Source of the DNA: a bacterium | Lineage (GTDB): Bacteria > Vulcanimicrobiota > Xenobia > RGZZ01 | DNA length: 5,260 nucleotides | Direction: 5' to 3' | Assembly: GCA_021782195.1 (NCBI GenBank) | Contig: JAJXVI010000226.1 | Coordinates: 1-5,260, forward strand | Part shown: positions 1 to 5,260 of the stretch, in pieces | Numbering within the stretch: position 1 is the first letter of the stretch | How the letters are laid out: every line of letters starts with the position of its first letter | Notes under the pieces: model-generated | What the model saw: the letters and a program-made list of their open reading frames with translations, nothing else | Databases searched by the model: none | Told to the model about the DNA's origin: nothing | Program-made: the position numbers and the translations under genes

Positions 1-1199
1 GGAACCTGGTGAACGGCGGCGTTGCGTACAAGCTGTCCATTCCAGCGGGTTCAACCCTTGCCGACGTCGCGAACGACATCAACACCGACGCCACCCTGGC
101 TTCCAACGGAATCGACGCGAAAGTGACCGGCACGCAACTGGTCCTCACGTCGACCCATCTCTCGGGAGCCGGCGCGGCGGAACTTTCGGTGCAGGCGAGC
201 ACCGGCGACCTGCACACGGCGTCTGGCATTGACAACACCGTTGCCGATGCCTCCACTGCGGTCAATGCGACCGCCGACGCCGAGATTCGTAACGCCGAAA
301 CGCTCACTTTCGGAGGTGGCGGCAATCAGATCAATGTCACGCTGGCGTCCGGAGAGTCCATCAACGAGGCGGTAGGGGTCATCAATACCGCTCTCAAGAC
401 CGCGGCCATCGGGGTCACGGCCGCGTGGGACGCCACCACCTCGAAGTTCACCTTTACCAACAATGCGTACGGCTCGAGCAACACGGTTCAGAACACGATC
501 TTGAGCAATCTGGCCGGATCGGTCGCCGGCGGCGCCATCAACCTCGACCTTACCTCAACCGCGAACGCTCAGGAAAACATCGCCTCGTACGGCGGAGCGG
601 ACGTTGCGGGCACCTTCACCGACCAGACCGGAACAACCTACACGGTGCAGGGGAGTGGCCAGACGCTCACGGGTTCCAATGGTACTCCACTCGCGGGTCT
701 TGAGCTCAACGTGGCCGGTGGATTTGCGGGCAAGGCCGCGATTGACGTGACGAATGCTTCGATGACCTTCCAGATCGGTGCATTTGCCAATCAGACTGTG
801 CAACTTGCGATTCCCAGCATCAGCGCGCAGAATCTGGGCACGTCCGCGACGGGCTTGAGTGCGTACACACCGACCGTCAACCTTGCCTCCATCGACGTCA
901 CCCGTGGGAACGGCGCCGGTGCCCAGGACGCCCTTCAAGTCATTGACGCAGCCTCGGCCCAGATCAGTCAGTTGCGCGCCACGCTCGGTGCCTTCCAGAC
1001 CGACACCATCGAATCCAGCATTCAGGACATGACCGTGGCTTCCCAGAACATGAACTCTGCCGAAGCCCAGATCCGAGACGCCAACATGGCGCAGGAAACG
1101 CTCGCGTACTCTCGGGCACAGGTCTTGCAGCAGACGGGCATGGCCATGCTTACGCAGGCAAATCAGGCGCCTCAACAGGTCCTCAAACTGTTCCAGTAG
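1..1199 (+). CDS. Flagellin, C-terminal part (5' end outside window)
   Basis: Structural subunit of the flagellar filament, exported by the flagellar type III system. The frame is open from base 3 to the TAG at 1197-1199, giving 398 visible residues. The N-terminal D0/D1 helices are missing, so the gene begins upstream; the in-frame GTG at base 9 is not a credible start. The last ~106 residues (from about base 879) are a classic flagellin C-terminal D1/D0: amphipathic helices, MNSAEAQIRDANMA, and the terminal QANQAPQQVLKLFQ. The segment FQIGAFANQT near 769-800 is another conserved flagellin element. The variable region before it contains two segments resembling the Flagellin_IN motif (about 30-180 and 300-480), with the pattern small/Gly, 'xxINxx', then 'GVTA' or 'GIDA' and a beta strand. 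It is rich in Thr, Ala, Gly and Asn and has no cysteine, as is usual for flagellins. Family assignment is secure; which fliC paralogue it is cannot be told. Confidence 0.95.
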   Translation, partial: NLVNGGVAYKLSIPAGSTLADVANDINTDATLASNGIDAKVTGTQLVLTSTHLSGAGAAELSVQASTGDLHTASGIDNTVADASTAVNATADAEIRNAETLTFGGGGNQINVTLASGESINEAVGVINTALKTAAIGVTAAWDATTSKFTFTNNAYGSSNTVQNTILSNLAGSVAGGAINLDLTSTANAQENIASYGGADVAGTFTDQTGTTYTVQGSGQTLTGSNGTPLAGLELNVAGGFAGKAAIDVTNASMTFQIGAFANQTVQLAIPSISAQNLGTSATGLSAYTPTVNLASIDVTRGNGAGAQDALQVIDAASAQISQLRATLGAFQTDTIESSIQDMTVASQNMNSAEAQIRDANMAQETLAYSRAQVLQQTGMAMLTQANQAPQQVLKLFQ

Positions 1200-1251
1200 A
1201 CGGAACGGTCCCGACCTTCTCTTTTGTTCCGCGCAAGTCGACTGGCGGGTC

Positions 1252-1277
1252 GGGCCCCCAGGGCTTGCAGGGGGCTC
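1252..1277 (+). terminator. Possible flagellin transcription terminator hairpin
   Basis: A GC-rich stem of 8 pairs including one G-T pair joins 1252-1259 (GGGCCCCC) to 1270-1277 (GGGGGCTC) around a 10-base loop. It starts 53 bases after the flagellin stop. No T-run follows, so it is not a textbook intrinsic terminator. It may act with Rho or as a 3' stabilising hairpin. It is supported by the pairing and position only. Confidence 0.3.
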
Positions 1278-1623
1278 CGTGCCGGCATTGTGCGGCGTGA
1301 GGGTCGGGCTCGCGTGAAGGATGCCGTTGCTTGAAGCGCGACGGGAAAGTTGCTCTCACGCGGACGCTCGGACTTTTTTTCCCGCGGGCAGGTTTGTTTG
1401 GGACGACAATGGTAATAAGCACGTAGAAGGGGCAGGCCAGGACGTGGGAAAGACACGCGTCTTGTGCCTGTTGAGGCGGTGCCACGGTCGGTCAACATCT
1501 GTCCGTACCAGGGTGCGCTTGCCGACTTTCAATGCGTTCAGGAGTGCATGAACGGCGGAGGAGGGGGCGCGCGCGCTTTTCGTTTTCGCTTTTGTTGTGC
1601 ATTCCCCACGCGGACTTCACAAC

Positions 1624-1628
1624 AGGAG
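1624..1628 (+). promoter_or_regulatory. Ribosome binding site (AGGAG) fixing the lipoprotein start
   Basis: AGGAG lies 7 bases before the ATG at 1636. This selects 1636 over the in-frame ATG at 1597, which has no such site and would place 13 polar and charged residues (several Arg, Lys and His) ahead of an otherwise perfect signal peptide. Confidence 0.8.
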
Positions 1629-1635
1629 CAAGAAG

Positions 1636-2886
1636 ATGAGAAGACTCGTTACGAGTGCGCTACTGGTGCTGGCCATTGGCGCGACACTGGTGGGCTGCGG
1701 AGGCGGTGGTTCGGTGGGTTCCGGCGGATCTGCCGGGCAGTCTCAGGGAATGTCGGCGCAGGTGCCTTCCGTGCAACAGACGGCCCAGGTGAGAATCGAC
1801 TTCAGTCACGCGGTACTGACCGGCGTGGCTTCGAGAACTGCGGTATCAACGTCTCTTCTTCCGGCCGGCGTGGATTCCCTGAGCGTGACCGGCTATGACT
1901 CGAGCGGAAACTTGCTGTACGGCCCGCTCGTGGTGCCGCGTCCTGCAGGTGACGTGCTGGTGCTTCAACTGTCGACACGGGTGTCGGTGATAAGCATCAG
2001 CGGATTGCAGGCAGGCAAGGACGTCGCGGGATTTGTGACCCGGGTGTCGTTGCAGCCCGGCACGACCACTACAGTGGGTCCAGGCCAGATCCAGGTCATT
2101 ACGGGCCCGACCGGTCCGCAAGGAGCCAGCGGTGCGACCGGCCCGATCGGTGCCACCGGTGCCACTGGCCCTCAGGGTGCGAGCGGCTCGACCGGTGCCA
2201 CTGGCCCTCAAGGAATCACGGGCACGACGGGTGCGACCGGCGCGACCGGCGCGACCGGCGCAACCGGCGCGACCGGTGTGACCGGCGCAACCGGCGCGAC
2301 CGGCGCAACCGGCGCCATCGGTGCGACCGGCGCGACCGGTGTGACCGGCGCCACCGGCTCGGCCAGCGGCACGTTCCTCCTGAGCGGTGCAAACGGTTCG
2401 ATCACCACGATTGCGGGCGGCCTTCCGGGCCAGGGGATCGTCCTGCCCCTGTCCGGCTATGAACAAACCGCCGTGACCACGCCGGCACCGGTTGGAGGCA
2501 CCATTGACCAGTCCACGCTGTCATCCGTGGTCGCCCAACCCTTTCCTGCAAATGCCACGATCACGGCCATCAGCGTCTACTATAGCCTCGATTCCCCGTT
2601 GTCGCTTGTCGGCAGCACGGTCACGCTCACGGCTCAAGTCTACACGAGCGCGGTGCCGGACAACATCTTGACGCCGGTGCCCGGCGCGTTGGTTATTCCA
2701 GCGCCGGCATTCACGGGTGTTCTGCCCATTGGCACGGTCTCCAACGGGATGACGAGCGGTCTGAACATTCCCGTGACGGCAGGTTCGACGGGAGCGGTCG
2801 TGGTCTCGGCGACGGCCGCCGGACTGACTCTTGTCAACACGGTGTCTGGCTCTGTGACCGTCGGGGTCGAGGTCACGACTCCCTGA
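1636..2886 (+). CDS. Collagen-like surface lipoprotein with BclB-type C-terminal domain
   Basis: Predicted secreted lipoprotein of 416 residues, probably a surface-exposed trimeric stalk with a globular tip. Residues 1-21 form a signal peptide II: MRR, a hydrophobic core, then the lipobox LVGC with Cys21 as the lipidated residue, followed by a flexible Gly/Ser linker. Residues ~34-150 are beta-rich with no family I can name. Residues 157-243 are 29 perfect Gly-X-Y triplets, mostly GAT with GPQ, GAS, GVT and others. Threonine dominates the Y position, as in bacterial collagen-like proteins where such threonines can carry O-glycans. Residues ~246-416 resemble the BclB C-terminal domain: '[10 protein letters not shown]', '[13 protein letters not shown]', 'IGTVSNG', '[10 protein letters not shown]' in that order. 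This comparison is from memory of the family. In Bacillus such domains tip exosporium filaments; here the lipid anchor implies membrane attachment instead. The gene is monocistronic by layout, 436 bases after flagellin and convergent with the GGDEF gene. Adhesion, matrix or shielding roles are inference. Confidence 0.88.
   Translation: MRRLVTSALLVLAIGATLVGCGGGGSVGSGGSAGQSQGMSAQVPSVQQTAQVRIDFSHAVLTGVASRTAVSTSLLPAGVDSLSVTGYDSSGNLLYGPLVVPRPAGDVLVLQLSTRVSVISISGLQAGKDVAGFVTRVSLQPGTTTTVGPGQIQVITGPTGPQGASGATGPIGATGATGPQGASGSTGATGPQGITGTTGATGATGATGATGATGVTGATGATGATGAIGATGATGVTGATGSASGTFLLSGANGSITTIAGGLPGQGIVLPLSGYEQTAVTTPAPVGGTIDQSTLSSVVAQPFPANATITAISVYYSLDSPLSLVGSTVTLTAQVYTSAVPDNILTPVPGALVIPAPAFTGVLPIGTVSNGMTSGLNIPVTAGSTGAVVVSATAAGLTLVNTVSGSVTVGVEVTTP
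2104..2364 (+). repeat. Gly-X-Y collagen-like coding repeat, 9-bp periodic
   Basis: This is an uninterrupted 261-bp tract of 29 nine-base units, each encoding Gly-X-Y. The core unit is GGCGCGACC with variants (GGTGCGACC, GGCGCAACC, GGTGTGACC). Higher-order order is visible: the GAT-GPQ block recurs 36 bases apart near 2158-2210, and GVT units recur 63 bases apart (2275 and 2338). The 3' half is the most homogeneous, suggesting recent expansion. Units are multiples of three, so length changes by slippage keep the frame and only lengthen or shorten the stalk. Confidence 0.95.
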
Positions 2887-2890
2887 CCAC

Positions 2891-2933
2891 GCGCGCACGG
2901 GGTGGTGGCGTTTTGTTTACCGCCCCGTGGCGC
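2891..2933. terminator. Strong hairpin between convergent genes (likely terminator)
   Basis: The stem CACGGGG/CCCCGTG (2896-2902 with 2923-2929) continues inward through a T-G pair and GGT/ACC to a T-rich loop. It continues outward through GCGC/GCGC with one bulged G. It starts 5 bases after the lipoprotein stop and is by far the strongest hairpin near either gene end. Neither flank has a clear T-run, so the U-tract of a standard intrinsic terminator is missing. Its symmetry would allow it to serve both converging transcripts. Confidence 0.55.
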
Positions 2934-2979
2934 TCAGTTTGCGTAAGACGTCACGCGTGCGAGCCCGCGGACGGGGACG

Positions 2980-3051
2980 GGCCGCGCTACCGCCCCGGCG
3001 CTGCTCGAGGGGACAGGCCGCCCTACCGCCCCGGAGTTGCCCGAGGGGGCA
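2980..3051. repeat. Two 36-bp imperfect tandem repeats over the GGDEF gene end
   Basis: The units 2980-3015 and 3016-3051 match at 31 of 36 positions by eye. Each carries CTACCGCCCCGG and CGAGGGG, giving an internal GCCCC/GGGGC hairpin. The right-hand unit encodes the last nine residues and the TAG stop of the GGDEF-domain gene on the minus strand. The left-hand unit lies just past that stop. Because 36 is 12 codons, the left unit is in the same frame and would read LSPRAAPGR followed by TAG, against LPPRATPGR and TAG in the right unit. A degraded partial third copy may lie left of 2980. Confidence 0.8.
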
Positions 3052-4006
3052 GGGACACGCGGTTGCCTCCGCTTTTCTGCGCGGCGACGAGCGCAACTTC
3101 AACCGACCGCAGCAACTGCGACGGGTCCACACCGTGAACGGGGAATTCCGCCACGCCGCCACTGATCGTCAGGAAGATCGGAACGTCTCCCTCCCGCAAC
3201 GCAAAGGAGGTGCGCTCAATACGACGTCGGAACCGCTCAGCGGTCAGAAAGGCGCGCTGCATGCTCAGTTCTGGGAGCATCACCGCAAACTGCGCGCCGC
3301 GATATCGGCCTGCCAGGTCGGAACCTCGCAACGTGCGTCCGATGACGGTGGCCGCTGTGCGCAGCACGTAGTCGCTGAAATCCGCCCCTCGTGACTCACA
3401 CGTGGCGACGAAGTCGTCGATGGCAAGGAACACGAGGGAGAGGTGGCGCTCGTATCGTCCTGCCCTTTGAAGTTCTCGCGTCAGGGCGTCGAGAAAGGCG
3501 TCGCGATTGGCCAGAAACGTCACCTCGTCGCGGCCGGACCGGTTGCGCACGGAGTCGAGCCTTTCCGACGCGACCAGTGTAAGGTCGAGCGAGGCGTCAT
3601 TGAGGTGCGCAACGTAGTCGGCGGTGGCCGCGACAAGCCCGACTGAGCGGCCCAGGGCTCGCGTCAGTGCTTCTCGGTGGCTCGCGACGCCGTGCCATAG
3701 ACGCCCCGCCGCATCTGCCGAGAGCCATAGACCGGTGAGCGTATTCACGAGCTCAGGGTAGAATGCGTCGCCAAGGGCCTGACGGCGATCGGCAATGAAT
3801 GCGCGCTCTTCCGCGGTCAGCTCGGTCTCCCCGACCATGCCGCGCAGGAGACGAAGGGTGAACTGCTGTAGAGCAGACGCAGAAACGTCTGCACTCGGCA
3901 TCCCTTCGTAATCCGCGGGCTTGCCGGCGACGATGCCTCCTTCTCCGGACGGCGCCGTCTCCCGCGGTCCCGCGAATGCCCCCGGCTCCTTTCGTTCGTG
4001 CGACAC
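3023..4006 (-). CDS. Degenerate GGDEF-domain protein, possible c-di-GMP receptor
   Basis: Cytosolic 327-residue protein with no signal peptide or membrane segment seen. It starts at GTG (4006) behind GGAGG. Residues 1-45 are polar and probably disordered. Residues ~46-155 are predicted helical with no family I can name, a likely sensory or dimerisation region. Residues ~160-318 are a full-length GGDEF fold: DEVTFLANRDAFL (cf. D-x-LTGLxNRRxF), LVFLAIDDF, a spaced D-x-x-L helix, the signature strand, then ISGGVAEFP and a C-terminal helix. The catalytic residues are lost. The signature GG(D/E)EF is RGAQF (236-240), the usual metal-binding Asp in L-D-I-D-x-F is Ala195, and the usual substrate-binding Asn and GH are changed. 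Diguanylate cyclase activity is therefore unlikely. The RxxD inhibitory site (R227-G-S-D230), five residues before the signature, is intact. In other degenerate GGDEF proteins, such as PopA, this site binds c-di-GMP, so a receptor role is the best guess. The gene diverges from metK and converges on the lipoprotein gene. Confidence 0.87.
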   Translation of the reverse strand: MSHERKEPGAFAGPRETAPSGEGGIVAGKPADYEGMPSADVSASALQQFTLRLLRGMVGETELTAEERAFIADRRQALGDAFYPELVNTLTGLWLSADAAGRLWHGVASHREALTRALGRSVGLVAATADYVAHLNDASLDLTLVASERLDSVRNRSGRDEVTFLANRDAFLDALTRELQRAGRYERHLSLVFLAIDDFVATCESRGADFSDYVLRTAATVIGRTLRGSDLAGRYRGAQFAVMLPELSMQRAFLTAERFRRRIERTSFALREGDVPIFLTISGGVAEFPVHGVDPSQLLRSVEVALVAAQKSGGNRVSLPPRATPGR

Positions 4007-4010
4007 GTTA

Positions 4011-4015
4011 CCTCC
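4011..4015 (-). promoter_or_regulatory. Ribosome binding site (GGAGG) for the GGDEF-domain gene
   Basis: On the minus strand GGAGG is followed by TAAC and then the GTG at 4006-4004, a short but usable spacing. The other in-frame candidate, a GTG at 4090, has no Shine-Dalgarno sequence and adds 28 residues unlike the rest of the protein. The start at 4006 is therefore preferred. Confidence 0.7.
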
Positions 4016-4073
4016 GCCACACGCTTGAACTGAACAATTTGCCGGTCTGGGAAGGATATCTGTGCGTCGATGT

Positions 4074-4079
4074 CTTATA
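4074..4079 (-). promoter_or_regulatory. Possible -10 element (TATAAG) for the GGDEF-domain gene
   Basis: The minus strand reads TATAAG, a 5/6 match to the sigma-70 -10 box. It sits about 68 bases before the GTG start and would give a leader of roughly 60 bases. No -35 hexamer is visible at 16-18 bases upstream, so this is a weak call. It also disfavours the start at 4090, which the transcript would not include. Confidence 0.3.
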
Positions 4080-4084
4080 CATAC

Positions 4085-4252
4085 CTTCACATTTCGGCTG
4101 GCGCGGCTTCACATCCTGAGTTCACTCCGGTCCGAAAGACTCCTTCCCGGGTCTCGGCATGCGTTGGAACAGGCGATTCGACTCAAACAGCCGGTCTGAC
4201 GTCGGCGCCCTGACGCCTGCCTTTCGTGCCTCGGGAAGTTCGGAGGATTGCA
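4085..4252 (+). promoter_or_regulatory. metK leader region with possible RNA structure
   Basis: This is the non-coding sequence before metK. It contains the 8-base direct repeat CTTCACAT at 4085-4092 and 4107-4114, 22 bases apart. It also holds an inverted repeat CAGGCG/CGCCTG (4170-4175, 4214-4219) enclosing a smaller GCCG/CGGC stem (4190-4193, 4203-4206). CCTC at 4229-4232 can pair with GAGG at 4243-4246 in the ribosome binding site. I see no match to the conserved core of a known SAM riboswitch class and no convincing metK promoter hexamers. The structure is a suggestion from base pairing only. Confidence 0.3.
4241..4246 (+). promoter_or_regulatory. Ribosome binding site (CGGAGG) fixing the TTG start of metK
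   Basis: CGGAGG lies 6 bases before TTG at 4253. No ATG or GTG in this frame has a comparable site. Starting at TTG places the GHPDK motif at residues 17-21, close to its position in other MetK proteins (E. coli His14). This supports TTG as the true start. Confidence 0.8.
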
Positions 4253-5260
4253 TTGCACACACCCCGGAACTTCTACTTTACCTCTGAGTCCGTTACAGAA
4301 GGACATCCCGACAAACTGGCCGACCAGATTTCTGACGCCATCCTCGACGCCATCCTGGCACAGGATCCTCGTGGTCGCGTGGCCTGCGAAGTACTGGTAC
4401 ACACGGGTTGCATCCACGTGGCCGGACAGATCACCACGAACTGCTACGTTGATCTCGCTCGCATCGCACGTCGCACCGTGCACGAGATTGGCTACACCAG
4501 CACGAACTTTGGCCTGGAGGCCGATACCTGCGCGGTGCTCGTCTCGATCGACGAGCAGTCGGCAGACATCGCCCTGGGCGTGAACCGCGCGCTCGAGACC
4601 CGTTCCGCATCGATGACCGACCAGGAAGTCGAAGCGCTTGGCGCAGGCGACCAGGGCATGATGTTTGGATATGCCTGCAACGAGACCGACGAACTGATGC
4701 CACTTCCCATCACCCTCGCTCACCGCCTGACCCGGCGACTGGCCGAGGTGCGCCACGACGGTTCGCTCCCGTACCTGCGTCCCGATGGCAAGAGCCAGGT
4801 GACCGTACGTTACGAGAATGGACGCCCGGTTGGCCTCGAGAACATCGTGATCAGCACGCAGCACTCCGAAGACTGGACGCTTGAGCAGATCCGAGCCGAC
4901 ATCATCAAGCATGTCATCCACCCGGTCATCGATCGCGCCATGCTGCCTCCGGACGAGAAGATCTTTGTGAACCCGACCGGTCGTTTCGTGGTTGGTGGCC
5001 CCCAGGGGGACAGCGGTCTTACCGGACGCAAGATCATCGTCGACACCTACGGCGGCATGGCCCGTCACGGTGGCGGCGCCTTCTCGGGCAAGGATCCCAC
5101 GAAGGTTGACCGAAGCGCCTCCTACGCCGCCCGGTGGGTTGCGAAGAACATCGTCGCCGCCGGTCTCGCGGATCGTTGTGAGGTTGCACTCGCCTACGCC
5201 ATCGGCGTGGCGCAACCGCTCAACATCGAAGTCGAAACCTTTGGTACGCACAAGATTCCC
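4253..5260 (+). CDS. metK: S-adenosylmethionine synthetase (methionine adenosyltransferase), 3' end cut
   Basis: Makes S-adenosylmethionine from methionine and ATP, releasing phosphate and pyrophosphate; a cytosolic Mg2+/K+-dependent oligomer that supplies the cell's main methyl donor. The frame is open from the TTG at 4253 to the right edge, giving 336 residues. Comparison with E. coli MetK (384 residues) suggests roughly 60 residues lie outside. All three pseudo-repeat domains are represented. Key elements are [13 protein letters not shown] (His18, Asp20), signature 1 [11 protein letters not shown] (130-140), Lys180 in DGKSQVT, the loop [13 protein letters not shown] with Asp253 and Lys260, and signature 2 GGGAFSGKD (273-281) with Lys280 and then Lys284. 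Every catalytic residue I can check is present, so the enzyme should be active. The long open frame on the opposite strand over 4109-5251 is an antisense artefact of this GC-rich gene. A TTG start may moderate expression. It diverges from the GGDEF-domain gene, with 246 bases between the starts. Confidence 0.97.
   Translation, partial: MHTPRNFYFTSESVTEGHPDKLADQISDAILDAILAQDPRGRVACEVLVHTGCIHVAGQITTNCYVDLARIARRTVHEIGYTSTNFGLEADTCAVLVSIDEQSADIALGVNRALETRSASMTDQEVEALGAGDQGMMFGYACNETDELMPLPITLAHRLTRRLAEVRHDGSLPYLRPDGKSQVTVRYENGRPVGLENIVISTQHSEDWTLEQIRADIIKHVIHPVIDRAMLPPDEKIFVNPTGRFVVGGPQGDSGLTGRKIIVDTYGGMARHGGGAFSGKDPTKVDRSASYAARWVAKNIVAAGLADRCEVALAYAIGVAQPLNIEVETFGTHKIP

Larger units (their letters stand above)
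1200..1635. other. Intergenic region between flagellin and lipoprotein genes
   Basis: There are 436 bases with no supportable gene. Just after the flagellin stop is a 6-bp inverted repeat CGGAAC/GTTCCG (1201-1206, 1226-1231), followed by a GC-rich hairpin at 1252-1277. A 7-bp inverted repeat CGCGTGA/TCACGCG (1311-1317, 1356-1362) lies 11 bases before a run of seven T (1374-1380). Near the lipoprotein gene is an alternating (GC)5 run (1567-1576) followed by TTTT-CG-TTTT-CGC-TTTT. I found no convincing -35/-10 pair. The promoter of the lipoprotein gene must lie here or upstream, but I cannot place it. Short open frames here run out of frame into the lipoprotein gene and look spurious. Confidence 0.7.

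Noticed and set aside
555..1175. Minus-strand open frame opposite the flagellin C-terminus
   Set aside because: It is antisense to a clear flagellin domain; the translation is Arg/Gly-rich without a domain.
1464..1898. Plus-strand open frame spanning the intergenic region into the lipoprotein gene
   Set aside because: It overlaps the lipoprotein signal peptide and N-terminal domain in a different frame, has no ribosome binding site at its start, and its composition is not protein-like.
2104..2364. Regular repeats as a CRISPR array
   Set aside because: Units are 9 bp, contiguous and coding, with no unique spacers; they encode Gly-X-Y.
1846..2466. Minus-strand open frame rich in Gly, Arg and Ala opposite the collagen-like tract
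   Set aside because: Its repetitive composition is the mirror of the 9-bp Gly-X-Y array. There is no ribosome binding site or family resemblance.
2927..3394. Plus-strand open frame opposite the end of the GGDEF-domain gene
   Set aside because: It is antisense to conserved GGDEF-domain sequence, Arg-rich, and begins inside the terminator-like hairpin.
4007..4090. Upstream GTG at 4090 as start of the GGDEF-domain gene
   Set aside because: It has no Shine-Dalgarno sequence, overlaps the possible -10 element, and encodes a Cys/Arg-rich leader unlike the rest. The GTG at 4006 has GGAGG.
4091..4252. Known SAM riboswitch upstream of metK
   Set aside because: I looked for the conserved cores of SAM-I, SAM-II and related classes and found none. 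Only generic stems are present.
4109..5251. Long minus-strand open frame (380 codons) opposite metK
   Set aside because: It lies directly antisense to a complete set of MetK motifs. Its translation has no recognisable domain, and GC-rich coding DNA commonly leaves such antisense frames open.

Overview
The window is GC-rich bacterial DNA with four protein genes. Two are cut by the window edges. From left to right they are the 3' part of a flagellin gene (+), a collagen-like surface lipoprotein (+), a degenerate GGDEF-domain protein (-), and the 5' part of metK (+). The three starts that can be seen each have a purine-rich Shine-Dalgarno sequence (AGGAG, GGAGG, CGGAGG). Two of the three use non-ATG codons (GTG and TTG). 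Flagellin plus a lipobox signal peptide point to a motile bacterium. The MetK is an ordinary bacterial type and does not settle the phylum, so I leave taxonomy open.

Layout: bases 1-1199 are flagellin, with two Flagellin_IN-type segments in the variable region and a complete C-terminal D1/D0. Bases 1200-1635 are non-coding, with possible hairpins, a T7 tract and a (GC)5 run followed by T-rich sequence. Bases 1636-2886 encode a 416-residue predicted lipoprotein: signal peptide II, a beta-rich N-terminal domain, 29 uninterrupted Gly-X-Y triplets, and a C-terminal domain resembling that of the Bacillus exosporium protein BclB. Bases 2887-3022 lie between convergent genes, with a strong hairpin and one and a half units of a 36-bp tandem repeat that runs into the end of the next gene. 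Bases 3023-4006 (-) encode a 327-residue protein whose GGDEF signature is RGAQF but whose RxxD inhibitory site is kept. Bases 4007-4252 are a divergent intergenic region. Bases 4253-5260 are metK, from a TTG start and open at the right edge.

The most notable items are the BclB-like domain on a collagen-like lipoprotein next to a flagellin gene, and the apparently inactive GGDEF protein that could be a cyclic-di-GMP receptor. A flagellin, a surface stalk protein and a possible c-di-GMP reader would fit a switch between motility and attachment. That link rests only on gene proximity; the genes are not one operon. metK is a housekeeping gene with no evident tie to the others.
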